A stretch of 55,973 nucleotides of DNA from Pseudomonas sp. TH10 (GCF_016651255.1 NZ_JAEKEG010000091.1:1-55973), one strand, 5' to 3'; counted from the first letter of the stretch, positions 8,993 through 21,201 are shown. The notes: generated from the sequence alone by a model not told the origin. Made by a program: numbers and translations.

Positions 8993-10270
8993 ATGAATAG
9001 AACTCTGTACACCGCGCTGTTTTATCTGGGGCTGCCATTGGTGGCGATTCGGCTGTGGCTGCGCGCGCGCAAGGCGCCGGCGTATGCCAAACGCATCGGC
9101 GAGCGATTTTCCTATGGCCTGCCGGTGTTGCAGCCCGGCGGAATCTGGGTACACGCGGTGTCAGTTGGCGAGAGCATCGCGGCGGCGCCAATGATCCGCG
9201 CTCTGTTGCAACGTTATCCTCAGTTGCCGATCACCGTGACCTGCATGACCCCGACCGGATCCGAGCGCATTCGGGCCCTGTTCGCCAATGAACCGCGAAT
9301 TCAACACTGCTACCTGCCCTATGACCTGCCCTGTGCGGCAAAGCGATTCCTGGATCGCGTGCGGCCGAAACTGGCCGTGATCATGGAAACCGAGCTATGG
9401 CCCAACCATATCCACCAGTGTGCAAAACGGGGTATTCCCGTGGCGCTGGCCAATGCCCGACTGTCCGAGCGCTCGGCCAGGGGTTACGGCCGTTTGCCCA
9501 AACTGACCCGGCCGATGCTCGCCGAAATGAGCCTGTTTGCGGTGCAGACCGAGGTCGAGGCCTCACGCTTTCGCGACCTGGGTGCGCGCCCGGAAACCGT
9601 CGAAGTCACCGGCTCGATCAAATTCGATCTGACCATCGACCCGCAGCTGCTGCAGCGTGCCACCGAGTTACGCGGCCAATGGCAAGCACGGGAGCGTCCG
9701 GTGTGGATTGCCGCCAGCACCCATGAAGGTGAGGACGAGGTGGTGCTGGCGGCGCATCGTCAGTTGCTCGCCAATCATCCCGATGCGCTGCTGATCCTGG
9801 TACCGCGCCATCCGGAGCGGTTCAATTCGGTGTTCGAGCTGTGCACCCGGCAGGACTTCGCCACGGTTCGACGCTCCACCGGCGAGACGGTCAGCGCCGG
9901 TACTTCAGTACTGCTGGGCGACACCATGGGCGAATTGCTGTTCCTTTACGCCCTGGCGGATACCGCATTCGTCGGTGGCAGCCTTGTACCGAACGGCGGG
10001 CACAACCTGCTGGAGCCGGCAGCACTGGCCAAGCCGGTACTGAGCGGCCCGCACCTGTTCAACTTCCTCGAAATAGCCGCGCAACTGCGCAATGCCGGCG
10101 CGCTGCAGGAGGTGGAAGATGCCGAAGGGTTGGCGGTAGAGGTGCAACGTTTGTTCGAATTGCCCCGGGACGCGCAGCGCATGGCCCAGGCCGGATTGAG
10201 CGTGATGCGCGCCAACCAGGGCGCGTTGCAACGCTTGCTGGATGGGTTGGGGCGGTTGATCGATCGTTAG
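8993..10270 (+). CDS. waaA: 3-deoxy-D-manno-octulosonic acid (Kdo) transferase WaaA
   Basis: This 425-residue inner-membrane glycosyltransferase adds Kdo from CMP-Kdo to lipid IVA, an essential LPS step. An N-terminal membrane anchor (about 5-25) is followed by the GT-B domain. The catalytic base Glu60 is in WVHAVSVGES, as in the E. coli enzyme, and METELWPN, FVGGSLVPNGGHNLLEPA and GPHLFNF mark the rest. ATG 8993 lies 11 bases after the LysR stop. The gene may be read from that region or from a TAAACT-type -10 at about 8979. Confidence 0.96.
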   Translation: MNRTLYTALFYLGLPLVAIRLWLRARKAPAYAKRIGERFSYGLPVLQPGGIWVHAVSVGESIAAAPMIRALLQRYPQLPITVTCMTPTGSERIRALFANEPRIQHCYLPYDLPCAAKRFLDRVRPKLAVIMETELWPNHIHQCAKRGIPVALANARLSERSARGYGRLPKLTRPMLAEMSLFAVQTEVEASRFRDLGARPETVEVTGSIKFDLTIDPQLLQRATELRGQWQARERPVWIAASTHEGEDEVVLAAHRQLLANHPDALLILVPRHPERFNSVFELCTRQDFATVRRSTGETVSAGTSVLLGDTMGELLFLYALADTAFVGGSLVPNGGHNLLEPAALAKPVLSGPHLFNFLEIAAQLRNAGALQEVEDAEGLAVEVQRLFELPRDAQRMAQAGLSVMRANQGALQRLLDGLGRLIDR

Positions 10271-10294
10271 ACTGCGTCGCCTGGAATCAAAGAT

Positions 10295-10386
10295 CGTCCG
10301 AACGCGGCCCGAGCCTGCGCGGCAGCGTCTACTTTGGAATGCATTTCCATGTAGGAGCTGCCGCAGGCTCGGGCCGTGTTCAGACG
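10295..10386. repeat. REPIN of the GTAGGAGCTGCCGCAGGCTCGGGCC type
   Basis: The arms at 10295-10332 and 10351-10386 are near-reverse complements, with CGTC/GACG at the ends and GCCCGAGCCTGCG/CGCAGGCTCGGGC as the core. The spacer contains TTGGAATGCATT. It lies between the converging ends of waaA and tolC and is likely to end both transcripts. Confidence 0.8.
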
Positions 10387-10395
10387 ATTTTGCGT

Positions 10396-11829
10396 CTACG
10401 GTCGAGCTTTCAATTGCTCAGCCGCAGCCTTGGCCAGATCCGGTGGCAGGAAGTCCTTGTCCGGGTTGTAGTCGGCCTTCAGATAACGCCGCAGATCTTC
10501 CAGATCCCCAGGATTCAACGTCCCCGCCGCCTGCTTCAAACGCAGGTTGTCGAGGATGTAGTCATAACGCGTGTTGTTGTAGTTGCGCACCGAGGTGTAC
10601 AGCTGACGCTGCGCGTCGAGCACATCAACGATGTTGCGCGTACCCACCTGATAACCGATTTCCGTGGCTTCCACCGCGCTCTGGTTGGAGATGATCGATT
10701 GCTTGCGTGCCTGTACCTGCTCGACGTCGGTGTTCACCGCCCGGTGCAGGTTGCGGGTGTTTTCCACCACTTGCCGGCGCAGGGACTCACGCTGTTGCTC
10801 GCTCTGATCCAGTTGCGCATACGACTGGCGCACCTGCGAACTGGTCAGCCCGCCGCTGTAGATCGGGATGTTCAGCTGCAGGGCCAGCGTGGTTTGCTCG
10901 ACGTTGCCACCGTACGGCGCGCCGAAGGCGTTCGGGTTGGCGAAACCGAGAGCATCGTTGTCGCCTTTTTCGTATTTCGCTACGGCATCCAGGGTCGGCA
11001 GGTGGCCGGCCTTGCGCTGTTTCAAGGTTTCTTCGGCCGAGCTGACGGCAAAGTTGCTGGCGAGCAGATTCAGGTTCTGTTTCGCCGCGGTATCGACCCA
11101 GGCCTTGGCGTCGTTCGGCGCCGGCGGCAGGATCGGCAGGGTGTGGACGATGCCCTGAATCGAGTTGTACTGACGGTTGGTCAGGGTGATCAGCGCTTCG
11201 AAGGCGTCGTCGACCTGACGCTGAGCGACGATGCGGTTGGCCCGTGCGGTGTCGTAACTGGCTTGCGATTGCAGGACGTCGGTCTTGTCCGACAGGCCGA
11301 CATCGAAGCGCTCGTTGGACTGGTCGAGCTGGCGCTTGAACGCGGCTTCTTCAGCCTTGGTCGAGGCCAGGTTGTCTTGGCTGCGCAGGACGTTGAAATA
11401 GTTCTCGGCCGATTGCAGGATCAGGTTCTGTTCCGTCGCCGAGAGTTGCAGCGCGGCTTGCTCGTTGACGTCCTTGGCGGCCTGGTACTGGAACCAGCGA
11501 TCGGCGCGGAACAACGGTTGAGCGAGGGTCGCCTGATACGAGTGAGCGCTGCGATTGGCGATGGCCGATGGCTGATCGATCGAGGTACGCACGTTGGCTG
11601 TTTCGGCACCGCCTGACAGGTTCGGCAGCAGCCCTGCGCGGGCCTGCGGCACCACTTCTTTCTGTGCGCCGTACTGGGCGCGGGCGGCGGCCAGATCGGC
11701 GTTGTTGTCGACCGCTTCCTGATAGACGCTGACCAGATCGGTTTTGGTCGACAAGGGCGCTTCTGCTGCCCAGGCCATTGCGTTGGACGCACAAGACACG
11801 GCAACAGCCAGTGAAAGTTTGCGCAGCAT
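10396..11829 (-). CDS. tolC: TolC-family outer membrane protein (OpmH-like)
   Basis: The 477-residue protein begins with a Sec signal peptide (MLRKLSLAVAVSCASNAMAWA, cut before AEAPL). It consists of two TolC repeats of long helices with short outer-membrane strands. TolC trimers form the exit duct for type I secretion and tripartite efflux. The helical pattern and motifs such as YQVGTRNIVDVLDAQRQLY match family members used with general exporters. The location next to thiC matches PA4974, which I remember as OpmH. The nudF-yqiB-cpdA-yqiA-parE genes further downstream are also near tolC in E. coli. Confidence 0.93.
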   Translation of the reverse strand: MLRKLSLAVAVSCASNAMAWAAEAPLSTKTDLVSVYQEAVDNNADLAAARAQYGAQKEVVPQARAGLLPNLSGGAETANVRTSIDQPSAIANRSAHSYQATLAQPLFRADRWFQYQAAKDVNEQAALQLSATEQNLILQSAENYFNVLRSQDNLASTKAEEAAFKRQLDQSNERFDVGLSDKTDVLQSQASYDTARANRIVAQRQVDDAFEALITLTNRQYNSIQGIVHTLPILPPAPNDAKAWVDTAAKQNLNLLASNFAVSSAEETLKQRKAGHLPTLDAVAKYEKGDNDALGFANPNAFGAPYGGNVEQTTLALQLNIPIYSGGLTSSQVRQSYAQLDQSEQQRESLRRQVVENTRNLHRAVNTDVEQVQARKQSIISNQSAVEATEIGYQVGTRNIVDVLDAQRQLYTSVRNYNNTRYDYILDNLRLKQAAGTLNPGDLEDLRRYLKADYNPDKDFLPPDLAKAAAEQLKARP

Positions 11830-14180
<2,351 letters not shown>

Positions 14181-14214
14181 TCTGACCTGAGAAGGTGGGG
14201 CCTGCAAGGGCTCC

Positions 14215-14278
14215 TTCGCGAGCAGGCTCGCTCCCACATTGGAATGCATTCTCCTGTGGGAGCGAGCCTGCTCGCGAA
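14215..14278. repeat. REPIN between thiC and cytX
   Basis: TTCGCGAGCAGGCTCGCTCC (from 14215) and GGAGCGAGCCTGCTCGCGAA (ending 14278) are exact reverse complements. The spacer carries TTGGAATGCATT, the same core seen in the REPIN at 10295-10386 although the arms differ. It may reduce read-through from thiC into cytX. Confidence 0.88.
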
Positions 14279-14311
14279 TGCGGTCAACACAACAACAAAT
14301 GTCCCTCTGAG

Positions 14312-15614
14312 ATGACACCCTTGAGCATTCAACCCAGCACCTATTCCCCCGACCTCGCCGTGCCCGCCGACAAGCGTGTATTCGGCGGTCGTGACCTGTT
14401 TTCCCTGTGGTTCTCCCTTGGCATCGGCCTGATGGTCTTGCAGACCGGCGCATTGCTCGCGCCGGGTCTGGGCCTGTCGGGTTCGTTGCTGGCGATTTTC
14501 CTCGGCACACTGGTCGGCGTTTTGCTGCTGGCCGCTGTTGGCGTGATCGGCAGCGACACCGGCCTGTCCTCCATGGCCGCACTCAAACTCAGCCTCGGCA
14601 GCAAAGGCGCGAGCCTGCCGGCGCTGCTGAACCTGCTGCAACTGATCGGTTGGGGCTCGTTCGAAATCATCGTCATGCGCGACGCCGCCAGCCTGCTCGG
14701 CACCCGCGCATTCAGCGAAGGCAGTCTGCTGTCGAGCCCACTGTTATGGACCCTGTTCTTCGGTGGCCTGGCGACTTTGCTGGCGGTCAGCGGCCCACTG
14801 ACGTTCGTGCGCCAGATCCTGCGCAAGTGGGGTATCTGGCTGTTGCTGGCCGCGTGCATCTGGCTGACCTGGAACCTGTTCGTCAAAGCCGACCTGGCCG
14901 CACTGTGGGCGCAGGCGGGCGACGGTTCGATGCCGTTCGCCGTGGGCTTCGACATCGCCATTGCGATGCCATTGTCCTGGTCTGCCGCTGATTGCCGACT
15001 ACTCGCGATTCGGCACGCGTGCGAAAAACGTCTTCGGCGGAACCGCGCTGGGCTTTTTTATCGGTAACTTCTGGCTGATGAGCCTTGGCGTGGCCTACAC
15101 CCTGGCGTTCGCCCCGAGTGGTGAAGTCAATGCCTTGCTGTTGGCACTGGCTGGCGCCGGCCTGGGGATTCCGCTGCTGCTGATCCTGCTGGACGAGTCA
15201 GAGAACGCCTTTGCCGACATTCACTCGGCGGCAGTGTCCAGCGGGATTCTGTTGCGCTTCAAAGTCGAGCACCTGGCGTTGGCCATCGGCCTGGTCTGCA
15301 CGCTGATCGCCTTGCTGGCGCCGTTGGCGCAGTACCAGAATTTCCTGCTGCTGATCGGCTCGGTGTTTGCGCCGCTGTTCGGCGTGGTGCTGGTGGATCA
15401 CTTCATCCTGCGCAAACGCAGTGGCCAGGTTGCATCGGCCGCCTTGCGCTGGCCGGCGCTGCTGGCCTGGCTGGGTGGCGTCAGCACCTATCACTTGCTG
15501 GCCAATTTGTATCCTGATGTCGGCGCGACCCTGCCGGCGCTGGTGCTGGCAGGGCTGTTGCAGCTAGTGCTGGGCCGGGCCTTCAGTTACGGCCGGGAAA
15601 CAGCTCGGGCTTGA
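14312..15614 (+). pseudogene. cytX: Hydroxymethylpyrimidine transporter CytX, frameshifted
   Basis: Two overlapping frames together encode one NCS1/CodB-type permease of about 433 residues and roughly 12 membrane helices. The first frame runs from ATG 14312 through IAMPLSW and then turns to nonsense, ending at 15067. The second continues with LPLIADYSRFGTRAKN to the TGA at 15614. Dropping one base, best the T at 14981, restores the family motif PLSWLPLIADYSRF. The location after a riboswitch-controlled thiC fits the putative HMP uptake transporter CytX. As written it would give a truncated, inactive protein. A base-call error is equally possible. The 3' end overlaps the minus-strand lipoprotein gene by 32 bases. 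Confidence 0.85.
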
Positions 15615-16329
15615 GAATGCCGTTCAGGCGTGGGTAAGGGATCTTCAGTTCGACGTGGCCCAGCGCGTAAGGCGCGATGGTGCTCACGTCGTATTTGAGG
15701 ATCACGCCGCCGTAGGTCAGCGCCACGTTCGGGGTTTTCTTGAACGGCCAGCTCGACACGAACTCCGCTTCCTGATCGAGCTTGGTGCTGATCAACCAGC
15801 TGTTGTGCGCCACTTGCGCCGCCTTCCAGAATGCGTCTTCCTGGCCCGGCACCAGCATGTCGGACAGGTTCAGCACCTTGTGCTGCTGGCGCGAATAGTT
15901 GATGAAACCACGACCCGGGGTGCCATGGGCGCCGCCGGTGTCGAGGTAGCTCGACAACTCGATGATCACCAAGCCGTCATGCTGCTCGCGTACTTTCGCT
16001 TGCAGGTAACTGCTGTTGCGTGGGCCGGCGCTCGCCAGAAACTGCTCGCGATAAGCCGCCAGCGTTGGCGCTATCGGGGCATTCGCCTCGGTACGGGTCA
16101 TTTGCAGCAGGCGTTTTTCAATGATGCCGTCCAGCGCAGGTTCCGCCGGGAAGCGCAGCGTATCGATGTTCACCAGTGGGCAATCAGGGTTGGAACAGCC
16201 AGGCTTGAGCTGTTCCGACGCATCTCGCGTGGTCTCCAGCGGCGAGCGGTAGTTGGGCTGGAACAGGCTCGCGCACGCGCCCAGGGTCAGGGCAATGGCG
16301 GCCACGGAGGCAATTTTGAAAAGCGACAT
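15583..16329 (-). CDS. DUF3298/RsiV-type lipoprotein
   Basis: The 248-residue protein starts with a lipoprotein signal peptide (MSLFKIASVAAIALTLGACAS, lipobox Cys at 19). The rest resembles DUF3298 domain proteins: VIIELSSYLDTGGAHGTPG followed by NLSDMLVPGQEDAFWKAAQ and a closing YALGHVELKIPY. Such domains occur in the anti-sigma factor RsiV and in Gram-negative lipoproteins of unknown role. ATG 16329 has AAAGGA upstream and is better than the in-frame start at 16359. It is divergent from nudF. Position matches PA4972. Confidence 0.85.
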   Translation of the reverse strand: MSLFKIASVAAIALTLGACASLFQPNYRSPLETTRDASEQLKPGCSNPDCPLVNIDTLRFPAEPALDGIIEKRLLQMTRTEANAPIAPTLAAYREQFLASAGPRNSSYLQAKVREQHDGLVIIELSSYLDTGGAHGTPGRGFINYSRQQHKVLNLSDMLVPGQEDAFWKAAQVAHNSWLISTKLDQEAEFVSSWPFKKTPNVALTYGGVILKYDVSTIAPYALGHVELKIPYPRLNGILKPELFPGRN

Positions 16330-16535
16330 GGGCGTCCTTTCTGAAACAGGGGAAGGCAAAAAGATATCCGCTTCGACTCTCGCAGAAGCAGTCAGTTCGC
16401 CACTAAGCTAATTAGAGTGGGTTTCGCCTTCACCGTCCATCCCGCTGACGGTAAAGGGGCTGCATCAAACGGTGCGGGCGCGTTAGGATGGCGCGAAGTC
16501 GAGGCTGGAGCCTCGGAGCAACTACGAGGATTGTC

Positions 16536-17153
16536 ATGACTGATTTTGCCAACGCCATTCCGACCACCGTCGACGTCGTGCGACGCGAACGCTGCTACGA
16601 GGGCTTTTACAAGCTTGATCGTGTGCACCTGCGCCATGAACTGTTCGCCGGAGGCATGAGCCGCGAGATCAACCGTGAAGTCTTTGTCCGTCACGATGCC
16701 GTGTGCATGCTGCCCTACGATCCGCAGCGCGACGAAGTGGTGCTGATCGAGCAGTTTCGCGTTGGCGCCATGGGCAAGATCGACAACCCGTGGCTGGTCG
16801 AACTGGTCGCCGGTCTGATCGACAAGGATGAACAACCGGAAGAAGTTGCTCACCGCGAGGCGCAGGAGGAAGCTGGGCTGGACATCAAGGCCCTGTGGCC
16901 GATGACCAAATATTTCCCGTCGCCGGGCGGCAGCAACGAGTTTGTGCATTTATATCTGGGGCGTTGCAGCACCGACGGTGTAGGCGGCCTGCATGGGCTG
17001 GAGGAAGAGGCAGAAGATATCCGCGTCACGGTCTGGGCATTCGAAGATGCCTTGCAAGCCGTACGCGACGGACGCATTGCCAACGCGGCGAGCATCATCG
17101 CGTTGCAATGGCTGGCGCTGAACCGCGCCGAAGTGAGGGGGTTATGGTTGTAA
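16536..17153 (+). CDS. nudF: ADP-ribose pyrophosphatase NudF
   Basis: This 205-residue Nudix hydrolase cleaves ADP-ribose to AMP and ribose-5-phosphate. The Nudix box is complete: GLIDKDE, seven residues, then REAQEEAGL. VFVRHDAVCMLPYDPQRDEVVLIEQFR and YFPSPGGSNEFVHLYLG are typical of the ADPR subfamily. ATG 16536 follows a GAGGA. It is the first gene of nudF-yqiB-cpdA-yqiA-parE and overlaps yqiB by 10 bases. Confidence 0.95.
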   Translation: MTDFANAIPTTVDVVRRERCYEGFYKLDRVHLRHELFAGGMSREINREVFVRHDAVCMLPYDPQRDEVVLIEQFRVGAMGKIDNPWLVELVAGLIDKDEQPEEVAHREAQEEAGLDIKALWPMTKYFPSPGGSNEFVHLYLGRCSTDGVGGLHGLEEEAEDIRVTVWAFEDALQAVRDGRIANAASIIALQWLALNRAEVRGLWL

Positions 17154-17596
17154 ACAAGCTGCGCGATCGTTATCGAGTAGACCTCGTGGGGCTGCAAGCC
17201 GCCTGCGAGGCCAACTACGCGCGCCTGATGCGACTGTTGCCGGACATGCGCAACGAACCCGAGGCACGGCGCATTGCCGTGACCCAGGGCGAGCAGATGC
17301 TCGGCGTGCTGGCCCTCGAAGTGCTGCAGGCCTGCCCGTACACCACGACCTTGCAAGTGCGTCAGGAACACAGCCTGCCGTGGCTGCCGGTGCCGCAACT
17401 GGAAGTGCAGGTCTATCACGATGCGCGCATGGCCGAAGTGGTCAGTGCCGAACATGCGCGACGCTTTCGCGGCATCTATCCTTACCCGAACGCCGCGATG
17501 CATCAGCCCGATGAAAAGGCTCAGCTCAATCTGTTCCTGGGGGAGTGGTTGAGCCATTGCCTGGCGTTGGGGCATGAGTACGAAGTCGTTCGCTAG
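17144..17596 (+). CDS. yqiB: DUF1249 protein YqiB
   Basis: The 150-residue soluble protein matches DUF1249 (YqiB): an N-terminal YRVDLVGLQAACEANYARL, a central LEVQVYHDARMAEVVS and a C-terminal YPYPNAAMHQPDEKAQLN followed by a helix. Its function is unknown. ATG 17144 lies within the last codons of nudF after GAGGGGG, so translation is probably coupled. The nudF-yqiB-cpdA order is the same as in E. coli. Confidence 0.93.
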   Translation: MVVNKLRDRYRVDLVGLQAACEANYARLMRLLPDMRNEPEARRIAVTQGEQMLGVLALEVLQACPYTTTLQVRQEHSLPWLPVPQLEVQVYHDARMAEVVSAEHARRFRGIYPYPNAAMHQPDEKAQLNLFLGEWLSHCLALGHEYEVVR

Positions 17597-17695
17597 TTGT
17601 GAACTGCGTCCGGTTCGGCGGTTTCCTCTTTCAGTGATCCCCCAGCATAATTGCGCCACTTGATCGATTCCGTGCTTTTGCCTTGGGAGAACGCC

Positions 17696-18511
17696 TTGCC
17701 GAGCGTATCCACGTTGACCACCGCCGAATCGGCGTTGCTGGTGCAGCTGTCTGACAGCCACTTGTTCGCCGCCGCGGATGGCACGTTGCTGGGCATGAAT
17801 ACCCGGGACAGCCTCGTGAAAGTCATCGAGCTGGTGCGCCTGCAGCAGCCCCGGATTGACCTGGTGATTGCCAGTGGAGATTTGTCCCAGGACGGAACAC
17901 TGGAGTCTTACCAGCGGTTTCGCGACCTGACCCGCCAGCTCGACGCCCCGGCGCGCTGGATTCCCGGTAACCACGATGAGCCGCAGATCATGGCCGAGGC
18001 GGCGGTTCAAAGCGCTTTGCTGGAGCCGGTGGTGGATATCGGCAACTGGCGAGTGACGCTGCTGGATTCGGCGGTGCCGGGCTCGGTGCCGGGTTATTTG
18101 CAGGATGAACAGCTGCAATTGCTTGCGTGTTCGCTGAGCGAAGCGCCAGAGCGCCATCACCTGGTGTGCTTCCATCATCATCCGGTGCCGATCGGGTGTG
18201 CCTGGATGGAGCCGATCGGCTTGCGCAATCCAGAGGCGCTGTTTGCCGTGCTGGATCGCTTTCCCCAAGTGCGGGCGGTGCTCTGGGGGCATGTGCATCA
18301 GGAAATTGACCGTGAGCGCAACGGTGTTCGGTTGATCGCGTCGCCTTCGACCTGCATCCAGTTTGAACCGGGGAGCGATGATTTCAAGGTGGGGGATCAG
18401 GCGCCGGGGTATCGATGGTTGCGGTTGCTGCCGGATGGGCGGATCGAGACGGGCGTTGAGCGGGTTACGGGGTTCGAATTCCAGGTTGATTACGACTCTG
18501 ACGGTTATTAG
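17696..18511 (+). CDS. cpdA: 3',5'-cyclic-AMP phosphodiesterase CpdA
   Basis: The 271-residue class III phosphodiesterase hydrolyses cAMP and so tunes Vfr/CRP signalling. The metallophosphatase motifs are all present: LSDSH, SGDLSQDG, PGNHDEP, FHHHPVP and WGHVHQE. I chose TTG 17696, with GGGAGA six bases upstream; the next in-frame start upstream, TTG 17651, lacks a good ribosome site. It lies 99 bases after yqiB. Confidence 0.93.
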   Translation: MPSVSTLTTAESALLVQLSDSHLFAAADGTLLGMNTRDSLVKVIELVRLQQPRIDLVIASGDLSQDGTLESYQRFRDLTRQLDAPARWIPGNHDEPQIMAEAAVQSALLEPVVDIGNWRVTLLDSAVPGSVPGYLQDEQLQLLACSLSEAPERHHLVCFHHHPVPIGCAWMEPIGLRNPEALFAVLDRFPQVRAVLWGHVHQEIDRERNGVRLIASPSTCIQFEPGSDDFKVGDQAPGYRWLRLLPDGRIETGVERVTGFEFQVDYDSDGY

Positions 18512-18633
18512 TCATTCCTGAGGACCGCGTGATGGCCTTCGCGGGCACAGACGCTCCAAATTCCACGGATATCCCCGCTTCCCCCGACACCCTGTAAACT
18601 CCGCCTTCTTTACCTGACGAACAGGGAGCTCAA

Positions 18634-19242
18634 ATGTCCGGTTCGATCCTCTATATCCACGGTTTCAACAGCGCGCCGGCCTCGAAAAAGGCCTGCCAGC
18701 TGGTCGAGGTGATGGAACGGCTGGGTTTGAGCGAGCAACTGCGGGTTCCGGCCCTGCATCACCATCCGCGCGAAGCCATCGGTCAGTTGGAGCAAGCGAT
18801 TGCCGAGCTGGGCAGCCCGCTGCTGGTCGGCAGCTCACTCGGCGGCTACTATGCGACTCACCTGGCCGAGCGCCATGGCCTGAAGGCCCTGCTGGTCAAC
18901 CCGGCCGTAAGCCCGCACCGGATGTTCGACGGGCACCTGGGGACGCAGAAAAACCTGTACACCGATGAGGCCTGGGAACTGACCCACGACCATGTAACGG
19001 CCCTGGCCGAGCTGGAAGTGCCGGCACCGCAGGACTCCCAGCGTTATCAGGTGTGGTTGCAGACCGGTGATGAAACCCTGGACTATCGCCACGCCCAGCA
19101 CCACTACCGGGCCTGTGCCTTGCGCATCCAGGCCGGCGGCGACCACGGCTTTCAGGGCTTTGCCGCGCTCCTGCCGGCCATGTTGAGTTTTGCCGGCATT
19201 GGCGCAGATTTGTATCAAGCGATTGATTTCACAACACTGTGA
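18634..19242 (+). CDS. yqiA: YqiA-family alpha/beta-hydrolase esterase
   Basis: The 202-residue cytosolic hydrolase has the nucleophile elbow GSSLGG with Ser68, an oxyanion region YIHGFNSAP, a possible acid Asp in QTGDETLDY and the catalytic His in GGDHGFQGF. The E. coli homologue has weak esterase activity and its natural substrate is unknown. It precedes parE by 51 bases. A GTAAACTCCGCC promoter-like -10 lies at 18594-18605. Confidence 0.92.
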   Translation: MSGSILYIHGFNSAPASKKACQLVEVMERLGLSEQLRVPALHHHPREAIGQLEQAIAELGSPLLVGSSLGGYYATHLAERHGLKALLVNPAVSPHRMFDGHLGTQKNLYTDEAWELTHDHVTALAELEVPAPQDSQRYQVWLQTGDETLDYRHAQHHYRACALRIQAGGDHGFQGFAALLPAMLSFAGIGADLYQAIDFTTL

Positions 19243-19293
19243 AGCCGGTCCCTATTTCTACAGAACGACTTTTTCAAAGGACGACGAGACCCT

Positions 19294-21201
19294 ATGGCCA
19301 CTCCCAGCGCTAGCTCTTATAACGCCGACGCCATCGAAGTCCTCTCGGGCCTCGACCCGGTGCGCAAACGCCCCGGCATGTACACTGACACCAGTCGGCC
19401 GAACCACCTCGCCCAGGAAGTCATCGACAACAGCGTCGACGAAGCCCTGGCCGGCCACGCCAAATCGGTGCAGGTCATCCTGCACGCCGACCACTCGCTG
19501 GAAGTCAGCGACGACGGCCGTGGCATGCCGGTCGACATTCACCCGGAAGAGGGTGTGTCAGGCGTTGAACTGATCCTCACCAAACTCCATGCGGGCGGCA
19601 AGTTTTCCAACAAGAACTACCAGTTCTCCGGCGGTCTGCACGGGGTAGGTATTTCGGTGGTCAACGCCTTGTCGACCGAAGTCCGGGTGCGCGTCAAGCG
19701 TGACGGCAACGAATACCAGATGACTTTCGCTGATGGCTACAAAGCCACCGAGCTGGAAATCGTCGGCACTGTCGGCAAGCGCAACACCGGCACCAGCGTT
19801 TACTTTGCGCCGGACCCTAAATATTTCGATTCACCGAAATTCTCCATCAGCCGCCTCAAGCACGTGCTCAAGGCCAAGGCTGTTCTGTGCCCGGGCCTTT
19901 TGGTCAGTTTTGAAGACAAAGGCACCGGCGAGAAAATCGAATGGCATTACGAAGATGGCCTGCGTTCCTATCTGGTCGATGCGGTCAGCGAATTCGAGCG
20001 TCTGCCGAACGAACCGTTCTGCGGCGCCTTCGCCGGTAATAAAGAAGCGGTCGACTGGGCACTGCTGTGGCTGCCGGAAGGTGGCGACGCGGTGCAGGAA
20101 AGCTACGTCAACCTGATCCCGACGGCGCAGGGCGGTACTCACGTCAACGGTCTGCGTCAGGGCCTGCTCGATGCGATGCGCGAGTTCTGCGAATTCCGCA
20201 GCCTGCTGCCGCGCGGCGTCAAGCTGGCGCCGGAAGACGTATGGGAGCGCATTGCTTTCGTCCTTTCGATGAAGATGCAGGAGCCGCAATTCTCCGGCCA
20301 GACCAAAGAGCGCTTGTCGTCGCGTGAAGCGGCGGCGTTCGTCTCCGGTGTGGTCAAGGACGCCTTCAGCCTGTGGCTCAACGCCAATCCGGAAACCGGC
20401 TTGGCGCTGGCCGAACTGGCGATCAACAACGCCGGCCGTCGTCTCAAGGCGAGCAAAAAGGTCGAACGCAAACGCGTCACCCAAGGGCCGGCACTGCCGG
20501 GCAAACTGGCTGACTGCGCCGGGCAGGACCCGATGCGTTCCGAGCTGTTCCTGGTCGAAGGTGACTCCGCTGGCGGTTCCGCCAAGCAAGCGCGGGACAA
20601 AGAGTTTCAGGCGATCCTGCCGTTGCGCGGCAAGATCCTCAACACCTGGGAAGTCGACGGCAGCGAAGTGCTCGCCAGTCAGGAAGTACACAACATCGCC
20701 GTGGCTATCGGTGTCGATCCGGGCGCAGCCGACATGAGCCAGCTGCGTTACGGCAAGATTTGCATCCTCGCCGACGCCGACTCCGACGGGCTGCACATCG
20801 CGACCCTGCTCTGCGCCTTGTTCGTCCAGCATTTCCGCCCGTTGGTGGATGCCGGTCACGTCTACGTCGCCATGCCGCCGCTGTACCGTATCGACCTTGG
20901 CAAAGAGATCTACTACGCCCTCGACGAAGCCGAGCGCGACGGGATTCTCGACCGTCTGGTGGCCGAAAAGAAACGCGGCAAACCGCAGGTCACCCGATTC
21001 AAGGGTCTGGGTGAAATGAACCCGCCGCAGTTGCGTGAAACCACCATGGACCCGAACACTCGGCGTCTGGTGCAACTGACGCTGGGCGAAGACTTCGCCG
21101 AAACCTCGGAAATGATGGACATGCTGCTGGCGAAGAAACGCGCCGGTGACCGCAAGACCTGGCTCGAATCCAAAGGCAACCTCGCCGAGGTGCTGGCCTG
21201 A
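19294..21201 (+). CDS. parE: DNA topoisomerase IV subunit B ParE
   Basis: The 635-residue subunit supplies the ATPase and TOPRIM parts of topoisomerase IV, which decatenates daughter chromosomes with ParC. The GHKL ATPase shows EVIDNSVDEALAG, DDGRGMP and GGLHGVG. The TOPRIM part shows LVEGDSAGGSAKQARDK and the metal-binding DADSDG. ATG 19294 follows AAAGGACGACG. The stop overlaps the start of the next gene (TGATG), which implies coupling. parC lies 1.5 kb downstream on the same strand. Confidence 0.97.
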   Translation: MATPSASSYNADAIEVLSGLDPVRKRPGMYTDTSRPNHLAQEVIDNSVDEALAGHAKSVQVILHADHSLEVSDDGRGMPVDIHPEEGVSGVELILTKLHAGGKFSNKNYQFSGGLHGVGISVVNALSTEVRVRVKRDGNEYQMTFADGYKATELEIVGTVGKRNTGTSVYFAPDPKYFDSPKFSISRLKHVLKAKAVLCPGLLVSFEDKGTGEKIEWHYEDGLRSYLVDAVSEFERLPNEPFCGAFAGNKEAVDWALLWLPEGGDAVQESYVNLIPTAQGGTHVNGLRQGLLDAMREFCEFRSLLPRGVKLAPEDVWERIAFVLSMKMQEPQFSGQTKERLSSREAAAFVSGVVKDAFSLWLNANPETGLALAELAINNAGRRLKASKKVERKRVTQGPALPGKLADCAGQDPMRSELFLVEGDSAGGSAKQARDKEFQAILPLRGKILNTWEVDGSEVLASQEVHNIAVAIGVDPGAADMSQLRYGKICILADADSDGLHIATLLCALFVQHFRPLVDAGHVYVAMPPLYRIDLGKEIYYALDEAERDGILDRLVAEKKRGKPQVTRFKGLGEMNPPQLRETTMDPNTRRLVQLTLGEDFAETSEMMDMLLAKKRAGDRKTWLESKGNLAEVLA

